Origin: Corynebacterium pacaense
Lineage (GTDB): Bacteria > Actinomycetota > Actinomycetes > Mycobacteriales > Mycobacteriaceae
Assembly: GCF_900169525.1 (NCBI RefSeq)
Contig: NZ_LT821239.1
Span: 62,001 to 126,000 of the forward strand
DNA: 64,000 nucleotides
Reading direction: 5' to 3'
Within the stretch, counting starts at the first letter, position 1. Every line of letters begins with the position of its first letter. This document shows positions 18,056 to 26,500 of this stretch, piece by piece. The notes below the pieces were generated by a model, which saw nothing but the letters and a program-made list of their open reading frames with translations, did not search any database and had not been told where the DNA came from. A program made the translations under genes and the position numbers.

Positions 18056-20350
18056 GTGTTCTCAAGATGGGGCCACTTCGCCTACCGCCACCGACGCATC
18101 GTCCCGCTCATTGTCATAGCCGCGATTCTCGCACTCTATGTCGCATTCGGCCTCAGACTGGGTGAGCGCATGAGCCAGGAGGGTTGGGATGATCCCGGTT
18201 CCTCCTCGACCGCGGCGGCACAGATTGAACAGGAGACCTTCGGCCGGGACAACAATGGCGATGTGGTCATCCTGTTCACGGCCCCCCGGGGCACCTCCTT
18301 CGATGACCCGGCCGTGTTCACGGCGATCTCCGATCACCTGAACACACTGCAGGCCGACAATCCGGGCACGGTCAGCCACATCAACTCCTATTTCGACACC
18401 CGCAACCCCGCCCTGCTCAGCGAGGACGGAACCAGGGCCTTCGCCGCCCTCGGCCTGGTCGGCGACGGGGAGCAGACCCTGAAGGACTTCCGCTCGATCG
18501 AGGATCAACTGGTACCCGTGTCGCTTCCCGGAAATGTCACGACCCAGGTCGCCGGCGCCACCGCCGTGGCGGACGCCCTGGACAAGGGCATGGCCGGCGA
18601 CATCTCCCGTGCCGAGCTCTACGCGCTGCCCGCGGTCGCCGTGCTCCTGATCATCGTCTTCGGCTCGGTTGTCGCCGCGGGCATGCCCCTGATCGTGGGC
18701 ATCCTCTCCATTCTCGGATCTCTCGGCGTGCTCTCGATACTGGCTGGATTCTTCCAGGTCAACGTCTTCGCCCAATCCGTGGTCACGATCCTGGGACTGG
18801 GCCTGGCAATCGACTACGGGCTGTTCATGGTTTCCCGCTTCCGTGAGGAGATGGACAAGGGATCCCCGGTACCCCAGGCGGTGGCGACCACCACGGCGAC
18901 GGCGGGTAAGACCGTCGTGTTCTCCGCGGCGATGGTGGCCGTGGCGCTGTCCGGGCTGTTCGTCTTCCCCCAGGCCTTCCTGAAATCGGTGGCCTTCGGC
19001 GCGATCTCGGCCGTCGGGCTGGCGGCACTGCTCTCGGTGACGGTGCTGCCCTCACTCTTTGGAATCCTCGGCCCGCGGATCGACAAACTGAGCGTGCGCC
19101 GCACCGCGCGCACCGCACGCAGGCTGGAGGACACGATATGGTTCCGCATTCCGGCGTGGGCGATGCGGCACGCGAAGTCGGTGACCGTGGCGATCGTTCT
19201 GCTACTCCTCGCCCTGACCATTCCCTTGACGGGAGTGAAGTTCGGCGGCATCAATGAGACCTACCTTCCGCCGGGCAACGCCACCAGGGTGGCGCAGCAG
19301 GATTTCGACGAGAGCTTCCCCACCTTCCGTACCGAGCCGATCAAGTTGGTGGTCACCGGCGCGGACAATGCCCAGCTGGTTGATGTGTTCACCCAGGCCA
19401 ACCGGGTGGAGGGACTGACGGGCCGTTTCGGGGCGTCCTCGGCGACCGTGGACGGCACCACCGTACTTTCCGCGGGTATCCAGGACCGCTCCCTCAATGC
19501 ATCGGTGATCGATCAGCTGCGGCGGATCACCCCGCCGGAGGGGGTGGAGGTCCACATCGGCGGGACGCCGGCGATGGAGGTCGAATCCATCGAGGCGCTC
19601 TTTGAGAAGCTGCCCGCCATGGCGATCTACATCGTGCTCGCCACCTTCATTCTCATGGCCCTGGTGTTCGGCTCGCTGATTCTTCCGGCAAAGGCGATCA
19701 TCATGACCATCCTGGGAATGGGCGCCACCCTCGGCTTCCTCACCCTGGTCTTCGTCGACGGTCTCGGTGCGGGACAGCTCAACTTCTCCCCCGGCCCGCT
19801 GATGAGTCCGGTGCTGGTTCTGATAATGGCCATCATCTACGGACTCTCCACCGACTACGAGGTCTTCCTGGTCTCCCGGATGGTCGAGGCCAGGGACCGT
19901 GGCAAGTCCACAGATGATGCGATCCGTTATGGAACGGCGCACACCGGATCGATCATCACGGCCGCCGCGCTGATCATGATCGTGGTGTGCGGAGCCTTCG
20001 GCTTCTCCGAGATCGTCATGATGAAATACATCGCCTTCGGCATGATCGTGGCCCTGTTCCTCGACGCCACCATCATCCGCATGCTGCTGGTCCCCGCGGT
20101 CATGCACCTGCTGCGCGATGACAACTGGTGGGCTCCGGGCTTTGTGAAGAAGGCCTATGAGAAGCTCGGTCACGGATCGGGTGCACCGGCCGATCCGCTT
20201 ATGGAGGAACTGTCGGTCCACCACAGCGAACCGCTGCCGGAAACCGTCGCCTCACGCAGCGGTCGCAGCACCGAGGAGAACAGCGAACTGGTTTCCTTCG
20301 TCGAACTCAGGGCGCGGTTGGAGAACCGGCCGCTGGATGACGTCGACTAG
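18056..20350 (+). CDS. cmpL1: RND-family trehalose mycolate exporter (MmpL3 homologue)
   Basis: About 764 residues from GTG 18056 (AGGAG 10 bases upstream, previous stop 8 bp away). This is the MmpL3/CmpL flippase that moves trehalose monomycolate across the inner membrane using proton force. Twelve membrane helices fall in two repeats, each with a large periplasmic loop. The proton-relay Asp-Tyr pairs are visible in GLAIDYGLFMVSRFREEMD (first repeat) and YGLSTDYEVFLVSRMVEARD (second repeat), matching Asp256/Tyr257 and Asp645/Tyr646 of M. tuberculosis MmpL3. A short cytoplasmic C-terminal tail is rich in Ser/Glu. Which of the corynebacterial CmpL paralogues it is rests on gene order. Confidence 0.92.
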   Translation: MFSRWGHFAYRHRRIVPLIVIAAILALYVAFGLRLGERMSQEGWDDPGSSSTAAAQIEQETFGRDNNGDVVILFTAPRGTSFDDPAVFTAISDHLNTLQADNPGTVSHINSYFDTRNPALLSEDGTRAFAALGLVGDGEQTLKDFRSIEDQLVPVSLPGNVTTQVAGATAVADALDKGMAGDISRAELYALPAVAVLLIIVFGSVVAAGMPLIVGILSILGSLGVLSILAGFFQVNVFAQSVVTILGLGLAIDYGLFMVSRFREEMDKGSPVPQAVATTTATAGKTVVFSAAMVAVALSGLFVFPQAFLKSVAFGAISAVGLAALLSVTVLPSLFGILGPRIDKLSVRRTARTARRLEDTIWFRIPAWAMRHAKSVTVAIVLLLLALTIPLTGVKFGGINETYLPPGNATRVAQQDFDESFPTFRTEPIKLVVTGADNAQLVDVFTQANRVEGLTGRFGASSATVDGTTVLSAGIQDRSLNASVIDQLRRITPPEGVEVHIGGTPAMEVESIEALFEKLPAMAIYIVLATFILMALVFGSLILPAKAIIMTILGMGATLGFLTLVFVDGLGAGQLNFSPGPLMSPVLVLIMAIIYGLSTDYEVFLVSRMVEARDRGKSTDDAIRYGTAHTGSIITAAALIMIVVCGAFGFSEIVMMKYIAFGMIVALFLDATIIRMLLVPAVMHLLRDDNWWAPGFVKKAYEKLGHGSGAPADPLMEELSVHHSEPLPETVASRSGRSTEENSELVSFVELRARLENRPLDDVD

Positions 20351-20361
20351 ACTCGTGCCCT

Positions 20362-21459
20362 ATGCGGAAAATTTTGGGCAACCCCTGGGCGCGGTGGGCG
20401 ATTTCCCTGCTGATCCTGGGGGTTATCCTCTTCTTTCTCCGTGATCAGCTGGAGTTTCTGGCAACCGGCATCAGTGAGCTGAGGCAGGCGAATCCCCTCG
20501 GCGTGCTGCTGGCGGTCATAGCGGTGACCGCATCGATGTACGCCATGGCCGAGGTCATGCGGATCATGTTGCGCGCCGGTGGTCTTGATCCCTCCCGTGG
20601 CAGCACCTCGGCGCTGACCTTCGCCTCGAACTCGTGGTCGGCGACGTTTCCCGGTGGCCCCGCGCTGTCCGCGATCCTCACCTTCCATGTGCAGCGCAGC
20701 TGGGGTGCGAGCGTGGTGGTGTGCTCGTGGTTCTTCGTGCTCTCCAGCGCGTTGTCGACGATGTGGCTGGTGGCGATCGGAGCCACCGCCGTCTTCTTTC
20801 TGGGCGCCAACATCAGTCTGTGGTCACTGATCGCGAGTCTGCTCGCGATGATGTCGCTGTCGGCTCTGGTGTACTGGGCGGCCAGCAACCCGGAGAGGGT
20901 CGTCGCCGTCGTGGAGAACCTGATGCCGCGGGTGAACCGCCTGCTCAGGCGGGATGCGGAGGCGGGCGTCGACAAGCTTGTCTCGCACATCAGGCAGCTG
21001 AACTCGGTGAGGCTCACCTCCGCGCACTTCACCTCAACCGCGGTGTGGTCACTGCTGAACCGGCTTCTCGACGCCGCGGGCCTGTGGGTGTGCGTGTGGG
21101 CGGTGACCGACCACCTGCCGCTGCTGGCGAGCCAGAAGGACAACACCAACCTCGGCGGCATCTTCCTCGCCTATGCCACGGCCAAGATCGTGGGCAGCCT
21201 GCAGGCGACCCCCGGTGGGATCGGGCCGGTGGAGGCCACCTACATCGCCGCACTGGTCACCAGTGGAATGACCGCGGTCGATGCCGCGGGCGCCGTGATC
21301 ATCTACCGGCTGATCTCCTTCATCCTCATGGCGCTGATCGGCTGGGTGGTCTACTTCCTCTACTACACCCCGAAGGGGATCAGCGCCCGCGAAATACAAA
21401 GCGATAGCATGGAGGCGTTGGAAGCCCCGTCAGCCGCCCCCGAAAGGTTTGAGAAGTGA
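20362..21459 (+). CDS. UPF0104 / YbhN-family membrane protein
   Basis: 365 residues with about eight membrane helices; family of the lysyl-phosphatidylglycerol synthase membrane domain (flippase-like). Typical blocks are FASNSWSATFPGGPALSAILTFHVQRSWG (residues about 88-116) and KIVGSLQATPGGIGPVEATYIAALVTSG (about 275-302). It starts 11 bp after the MmpL3 homologue and its last bases overlap the next gene, so it is in the export operon. By family it may move lipid headgroups or precursors; no soluble synthase domain is present. Confidence 0.85.
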   Translation: MRKILGNPWARWAISLLILGVILFFLRDQLEFLATGISELRQANPLGVLLAVIAVTASMYAMAEVMRIMLRAGGLDPSRGSTSALTFASNSWSATFPGGPALSAILTFHVQRSWGASVVVCSWFFVLSSALSTMWLVAIGATAVFFLGANISLWSLIASLLAMMSLSALVYWAASNPERVVAVVENLMPRVNRLLRRDAEAGVDKLVSHIRQLNSVRLTSAHFTSTAVWSLLNRLLDAAGLWVCVWAVTDHLPLLASQKDNTNLGGIFLAYATAKIVGSLQATPGGIGPVEATYIAALVTSGMTAVDAAGAVIIYRLISFILMALIGWVVYFLYYTPKGISAREIQSDSMEALEAPSAAPERFEK

Positions 21460-21821
21460 ATCGCTGGACAGCCCTGCTCTTCGATGCCATCTCCATCGGT
21501 CTTTTCGCCCTCTTCGCGCGGATCGCCCACCAGAGCGAGGAGATGCCACTGACAGTGATGGGTTGGTTCAAGACCCTGCTCCCCTTCCTGGCGGGGGTGT
21601 TCCTGGCCTATCTGTTCGCCATCATCCCGGCGAAGCTCCACCCGCAGCTCTTCTGGCCGGCAGGCGTGGTGGTGTGGCTGTCCGCGGTGGTGGTGGGCCT
21701 GGTCATCTGGGGGATCAACAACGGCGGCGTGCCGCACTGGTCCTTCATGATCGTGGCCACGACCGCCTCGGCGATCCTGGTCCTTGGCTGGCGCGCGCTG
21801 TTCCGGGTGATCATCAAGTAG
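21456..21821 (+). CDS. DUF3054 family small membrane protein
   Basis: 121 residues starting GTG 21456, overlapping the previous stop by 4 bp (GTGA). Four membrane helices fill nearly all of it, with the DUF3054 opening WTALLFDAISIGLFALFARIAHQ and the middle block LFWPAGVVVWLSAVVVGLVIW. Function is unknown. It is the last gene of the trmB-to-DUF3054 plus-strand run and converges with the small ORF next to accD3. Confidence 0.9.
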   Translation: MNRWTALLFDAISIGLFALFARIAHQSEEMPLTVMGWFKTLLPFLAGVFLAYLFAIIPAKLHPQLFWPAGVVVWLSAVVVGLVIWGINNGGVPHWSFMIVATTASAILVLGWRALFRVIIK

Positions 21822-21839
21822 ATCCCCGGGGACAGGGGC

Positions 21840-21920
21840 CTAGTAGCTGAACAGCCCCTGGATGTAGGAGAGAACGGTGCTGAAGATGTCGAGGCCGAAC
21901 AGAATCGCGATAATGGTCAT
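21840..21920 (-). CDS. 26-residue hydrophobic peptide next to accD3 (candidate mini-porin)
   Basis: A 27-codon frame (stop included) starts at ATG 21920, 84 bp after the accD3 stop. GAGAAAG ends 11 bases before the ATG, a usable ribosome site. The peptide begins MTIIAILFGLDIFSTVLSYI and ends QGLFSY: almost all hydrophobic or small, one Asp, no Cys, no signal peptide, and able to form an amphipathic helix with Asp, Ser, Tyr and Gln on one face. Upstream in-frame TGA prevents extension. Corynebacterial cell-wall porins (PorA, PorH, CjPorA) are equally signal-less peptides of 40-57 residues, and from memory some map close to the accD3-pks13 locus. Expression and function are inferred; it is shorter than known porins. 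Confidence 0.55.
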   Translation of the reverse strand: MTIIAILFGLDIFSTVLSYIQGLFSY

Positions 21921-22004
21921 TGGTGGTCACTTTCTCGGACGGTTTACGGGAAGCCCAGCTTAACACCGCGGTACCGTCCCCGTGTACTTTAGATCGGCAC
22001 GAAC

Positions 22005-23558
22005 TCACATGGGCATGATGTTGTGTTTCTTGGGCACCTGGAGCTCCTCCTTGCCCTCCATCTGCCGCAGTGCGCGCCGGAGGACCAGCCGGGTCTCCGC
22101 GGGTTCAATCATGGCGTCGATGAAGCCACGCTCCGCCGCGACGTAGGGGCTGGTCATGTTCTCATCATAGAAATCCATGAACAGCTTCTTCATGTATCCG
22201 CGCTGCTCCGGGGGCGCCGCCTCGAGCTGCTTGCCCTGGATCATCACCACCGCGGCGGCCGAGCCCATGACGGCGATCTGGGCGGTCGGCCAGGCGAAAT
22301 TCAGGTCACCGGTAAGATTCTTCGAGCCCATCACGGCGTAGGCGCCTCCATAGGCCTTGCGCACAATGAGCGTCACCTTGGGTACGGTGGCCTCCACGAC
22401 CGCGAAAGCCAGCTTGGCGCCACGGTGGATCAGTCCAGCCTTCTCCTGATCGACGCCGGGAAGGTAGCCGGGGGTGTCGACGATGAAGACGATGGGGATG
22501 TTGTAGGCGTCGCAGATCCGGATGAAGCGCGCACCCTTATCGGCCGCGTCGGCGTCAATGCAGCCCGCCTTTTCCATCGGCTGGTTGGCCACCACGCCTA
22601 TGGAACGGCCGTCGATGCGGGCGAAGGCGGTGATCAGATTCGGCGCGAACTCCGCCTGGATCTCCAGCAGATCGGGATCATCGAAGAGCCTGCCCAGAAG
22701 ATCGAGCATGTCATAGCCCTGATTGGTGTCATCGGGCATGAAGGAGTTGAGGGACTCATCTCTGGCCACGGCCTCGTCGCCGGGTGCGAGATAGACCGGC
22801 GCCGGGTCGTTGCAGGTGGTGGGCAGGAAATCGAGAAGATCATGGACCACGTTGAAGGCCTCCTGCTCCGACTCCGCGATATAGGAGATGTTGCCGTTGC
22901 GCATCTGCTGGCTGGCTCCGCCGAGCTCCGCCGAGCTGATGGTCTCACCGGTGACCTCCCTGATCACCGCGGGGCCGGTGACGTACATTTCCGTCTCCCC
23001 TTCGACCGCTATGACGAAGTCGGTGGTCACCGGCGCGTACACGGCACCACCAGCGGACTTGCCCAGCATGATCGAAATCTGCGGGGCGTAGCCGGACAGC
23101 GGCATCTGCCTGCGGGCGATCTCGGAATACATCGCCAGGGAGGTCACGGCGTCCTGGATGCGGGCACCGCCGGAATCCTGGATGCCGATCACCGGGCAAC
23201 CGATGCGGATGGCCATGTCCATGACCTCGCTGACCTTCCTTCCGAAGGTCTGACCCACCGACCCTCCATAGACGGTCTTGTCGTGGGCATAGACCACCAC
23301 GGGACGGCCGTCGATCCTTCCATAACCCGTCACCACACCGTCGGAGTAGGGGGCGTCCTCCTCGTCCGGGGTCCTGCCGAGGGCGCCGATCTCCATGAAG
23401 GAGCCGGCGTCGAGAAGCATGCCTATCCGCTGGCGCGGGGTGGTCCGACCCTCATCGTCGCGCTTCTTCCGGGCGCGTTCGCTTCCCGGATCCTGCGCCT
23501 TCTCCAGACGGGCGCGCAGGTCAGCCAGCTTCCCTGCCGTGGTGGTGGTGGTACTCAA
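22005..23558 (-). CDS. accD3: Acyl-CoA carboxylase carboxyltransferase beta subunit AccD3
   Basis: 517 residues; the start appears to be TTG at 23558, 6 bp after the pks13 stop. In corynebacteria AccD3 works with AccD2, AccBC and AccE to carboxylate the C16 acyl-CoA that becomes the alpha branch of mycolic acid. Crotonase-fold carboxyltransferase signatures are GCPVIGIQDSGGARIQDAV (residues about 138-156), SIMLGKSAGGAVYAP in the N-half, and VDTPGYLPGVDQEKAGLIHRGAKL and VIVRKAYGGAYAVMGSKNL-type oxyanion glycines in the C-half. It continues the fadD32 - pks13 - accD3 order found in all mycolate producers. Confidence 0.97.
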   Translation of the reverse strand: MSTTTTTAGKLADLRARLEKAQDPGSERARKKRDDEGRTTPRQRIGMLLDAGSFMEIGALGRTPDEEDAPYSDGVVTGYGRIDGRPVVVYAHDKTVYGGSVGQTFGRKVSEVMDMAIRIGCPVIGIQDSGGARIQDAVTSLAMYSEIARRQMPLSGYAPQISIMLGKSAGGAVYAPVTTDFVIAVEGETEMYVTGPAVIREVTGETISSAELGGASQQMRNGNISYIAESEQEAFNVVHDLLDFLPTTCNDPAPVYLAPGDEAVARDESLNSFMPDDTNQGYDMLDLLGRLFDDPDLLEIQAEFAPNLITAFARIDGRSIGVVANQPMEKAGCIDADAADKGARFIRICDAYNIPIVFIVDTPGYLPGVDQEKAGLIHRGAKLAFAVVEATVPKVTLIVRKAYGGAYAVMGSKNLTGDLNFAWPTAQIAVMGSAAAVVMIQGKQLEAAPPEQRGYMKKLFMDFYDENMTSPYVAAERGFIDAMIEPAETRLVLRRALRQMEGKEELQVPKKHNIMPM

Positions 23559-23564
23559 CTTCCG

Positions 23565-26500
23565 TCAGCTCTCCGTTAAGTTATTCTTGTGCGCGATCTC
23601 CTCGATGCGGCGGGTGAGATGCGCGCCAACAGTTCCGATCTCCGGCTCATCGACAACCGCGAGGTGGTCGCCCCTGAGCTGAATGATCTCCAGTTCTTCT
23701 ACGATAACCGACCATCCGCCGTCCGGGTCAATCGTGGCGTAGCTCGGCTCCAGCTCGATCGCACCCTCGTGCATGCGCTCGGCGCGGAAGAGGAGCACCG
23801 GGGCGCTCACCGCCGCCCACCGGGTGAAATCGAGTTTGTCCAGGATCCGGTTGTCCACGAATGAGGCGCGCTGGTGCTCCAGCACACCTGCGGAGATGCC
23901 GTGCTCCGAGGCGTCGGTGGAGGAGAGGAACTCCCCCAGCATGCCCAGGAGGGCATCCTCGCCCGCGGTTTCCAGCAGCTCGAAGGGGACGGGGAAATCC
24001 AGTCCATAGGTCTTCTTGGCGAACGCCTGGTAGCGCTCCCACCTGGCGCGGGTCTCCTCCGGGGTGTCGGGGCTCGGCTCGGCGGCCTGAACCGTGTCCA
24101 GCAGCGCGATGGTGGCAACCTCAACGTCGGAGTCCTGCAGCTGCGAGGCGACCTCGAAGGCGAGTGCCCCGCCGAAGCTCCAGCCACCGAGGATCACCGG
24201 CAGCCCATCGCTGTAGGCCTTGACATCCTCGACATAGGCGGCCGCCCGATCCTCCAGCTGGCCCTCCAGTCGCTCGACCCCGTAGACCGGGACGTCCTCC
24301 GGCAGGCGGCGCATCAGCGGCTGGTAGACCACCGAGGAACCGCCAGCTGGATGGAACATGAACACCGCGGGCTTTTCCGAACCCTCCGGCCGCGGGCGCA
24401 GCACGCGGATATTGCCCTCGACCTCCGTCTCGAAGCCCTCGCGGACCGCGTCCGCGAGCGGCTCGAGGGTTTCAGCGGCAAGGACCTGCTCTACGGAGAT
24501 GCTCACGCCGGAGCGCTCGGTGAGGCGCTCGGCGATCTCCGTCGCCTTGTCCACATCGATCTTCGGCAGCGGACTGGTCACACCGGCCGCGGCGGCCCCG
24601 GTGAGACCCGCCCAGGTTCCGAAGACCATGCGCTCGGATGCGTCGCGGGGGGCGACACCAACTCCGTTGCCGGTGGCAGACTCGACCGGGGTGCCGACCC
24701 GGACCGCCGGCTCCGTGGGTGCCGGCTCCGTGGGTGCCGGGGAGGCATCCGGGGCGTCGTCAAGCTGTTGTCCGGCGACGAGATCCTCAACCAGGTGCAC
24801 GACATCGGCGACCGAGGCGTCGCGGAGCGCCTGGACCTGCAGTGGTGGGATCTGGAAGTCATTTTCGATGCGGTTCTTGATGCGCATTCCCATGAGGGAA
24901 TCCAGCCCGAGATCGATCAGCGGAAGCTCCCGCGGGAGGTCGTCGACGTCATATCCCATCGCCTCCGAGACAATCGCCTTCATGCGCTGTTCCACGGTCT
25001 CGGTGTCCGGATCCCAGCGCACGGCCTCAACATCGAGAGGCAGGTCGGAGAGCGCGGAGTCGGGCTCCTCCACCTCGGATTCGAGCGGGGGTGTCACCGC
25101 GCCGAATCCGCCCGTGGTGGCAAAACCCTCCGCGACCAGCGAGGTGACATCGCCGTGGACCTTGTACACGCTCAGGCTGAGGCCGCCGAGGTGGCGGCTG
25201 ACCAGCGTGGTGATCTCCCCACTCGGCGGCAGGGAATCACGCTCATCCGCGGCGACGAGGGTGGAGCCGCGGAGCACGGCCTCCGCCGCGGTTTCCATAA
25301 CGGCCACGGCCGAGGGCACCATCTCGGCCACGGTGGTGAAGGCGACGGTGTTGTTGGGCAGGGTGACGCGGGTGCCGGGCAGTTCACGGCGATCGCCGCT
25401 GCTGGGGCGCGCGGAGGTCCAGAAGCGCTGGTGCTTCCAGGTGATGTGCGGGGGATCGATGATCTCTCCGTCTCCATAGAGCGGCGCGAAGTCCACCGGC
25501 TCACCGTTGACGTAGAGCTTGGACAGCAGATCACGGATCGTTTCGGCCTCGGGAACCTTGCGCTTGAGCACGAAGAGCAGCTGGGCGTCCGGCCTGCCGA
25601 CCGAGAAGGCGGTGTTCATCATCCCCATAAGCGCCACCGGATTCGGCGAGATCTCAACGAGGGTGTTGTACCCCTCGGAGAAGGCCGCCTCGGTGGCGTC
25701 CTGGAAGTAAACGGGGTTGCGGGTGCAGCGCAGCATGTAATCGGCGTCGTGGACAACGGCACCTGGCCGGTAGATCACACCCTTGTCCACCGAGCTGAAC
25801 AGCGGAATCCGCAGGGGCTTCGCCTCCACCCCGGCGATCTCCCCGGCGAGTTCGCCGAGCAGGGGCTCCACGGCACTGGTGTGTCCGGCTCCCCGGACGT
25901 TGAGCAGGCGGGCGAACTTGCCCTCGGCCTCCAGCTTCTCCACAAGTGCGACGACCGCTTCGCGAGGTCCGCCGACGGTGGTCATCCCCGGACCCGCGTA
26001 CACGGCCGGCTCAATGCCCGCGTACTCCGGGTTGGTGTCGATGAAGGCGTCGAGGGACTCCGGGGAGAACTCGACAACCGCCATGGCGCCGAGCTCATCC
26101 TCGGACAGGGACTTCTCGCCCTCACCCATCAGACGGGAACGGTGACTGGCGATCAGCATGGCGTCACTGTCACTCAGTCCACCCGATGCGTATCCCGCCG
26201 CGATCTCACCCATGGACATGCCCATCACCGCTGCTGGGCGCACGCCGAACTCCGCCAGGAGATCGGTCAGCGCAATCTGGATGGCGGTGATGGCCACCTG
26301 GGCGGTCTCGGTGTCATAGGTCTGCTCATCATCCAGGACAATGTCCATGATGGACCAGCCGGACTCGAACTTGACCATCTCATCGAGTTCCTCGATGCGC
26401 TCGCGGAAGTGCGGGGAGGTGGAACAGAGATCCTTGATCATCTTGCGGTGCTGGGACCCGAATCCCGAGTACACGAACACCGGGCCATTCGCAGCCGGCG

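Noticed and set aside
21814..22008. A 64-codon minus-strand frame in the same gap as the 26-residue ORF
   Set aside because: It runs through the ribosome site and whole length of the small ORF in another frame, is Arg/Ser/Pro-rich and has no ribosome site of its own; the 26-residue frame is the better candidate.
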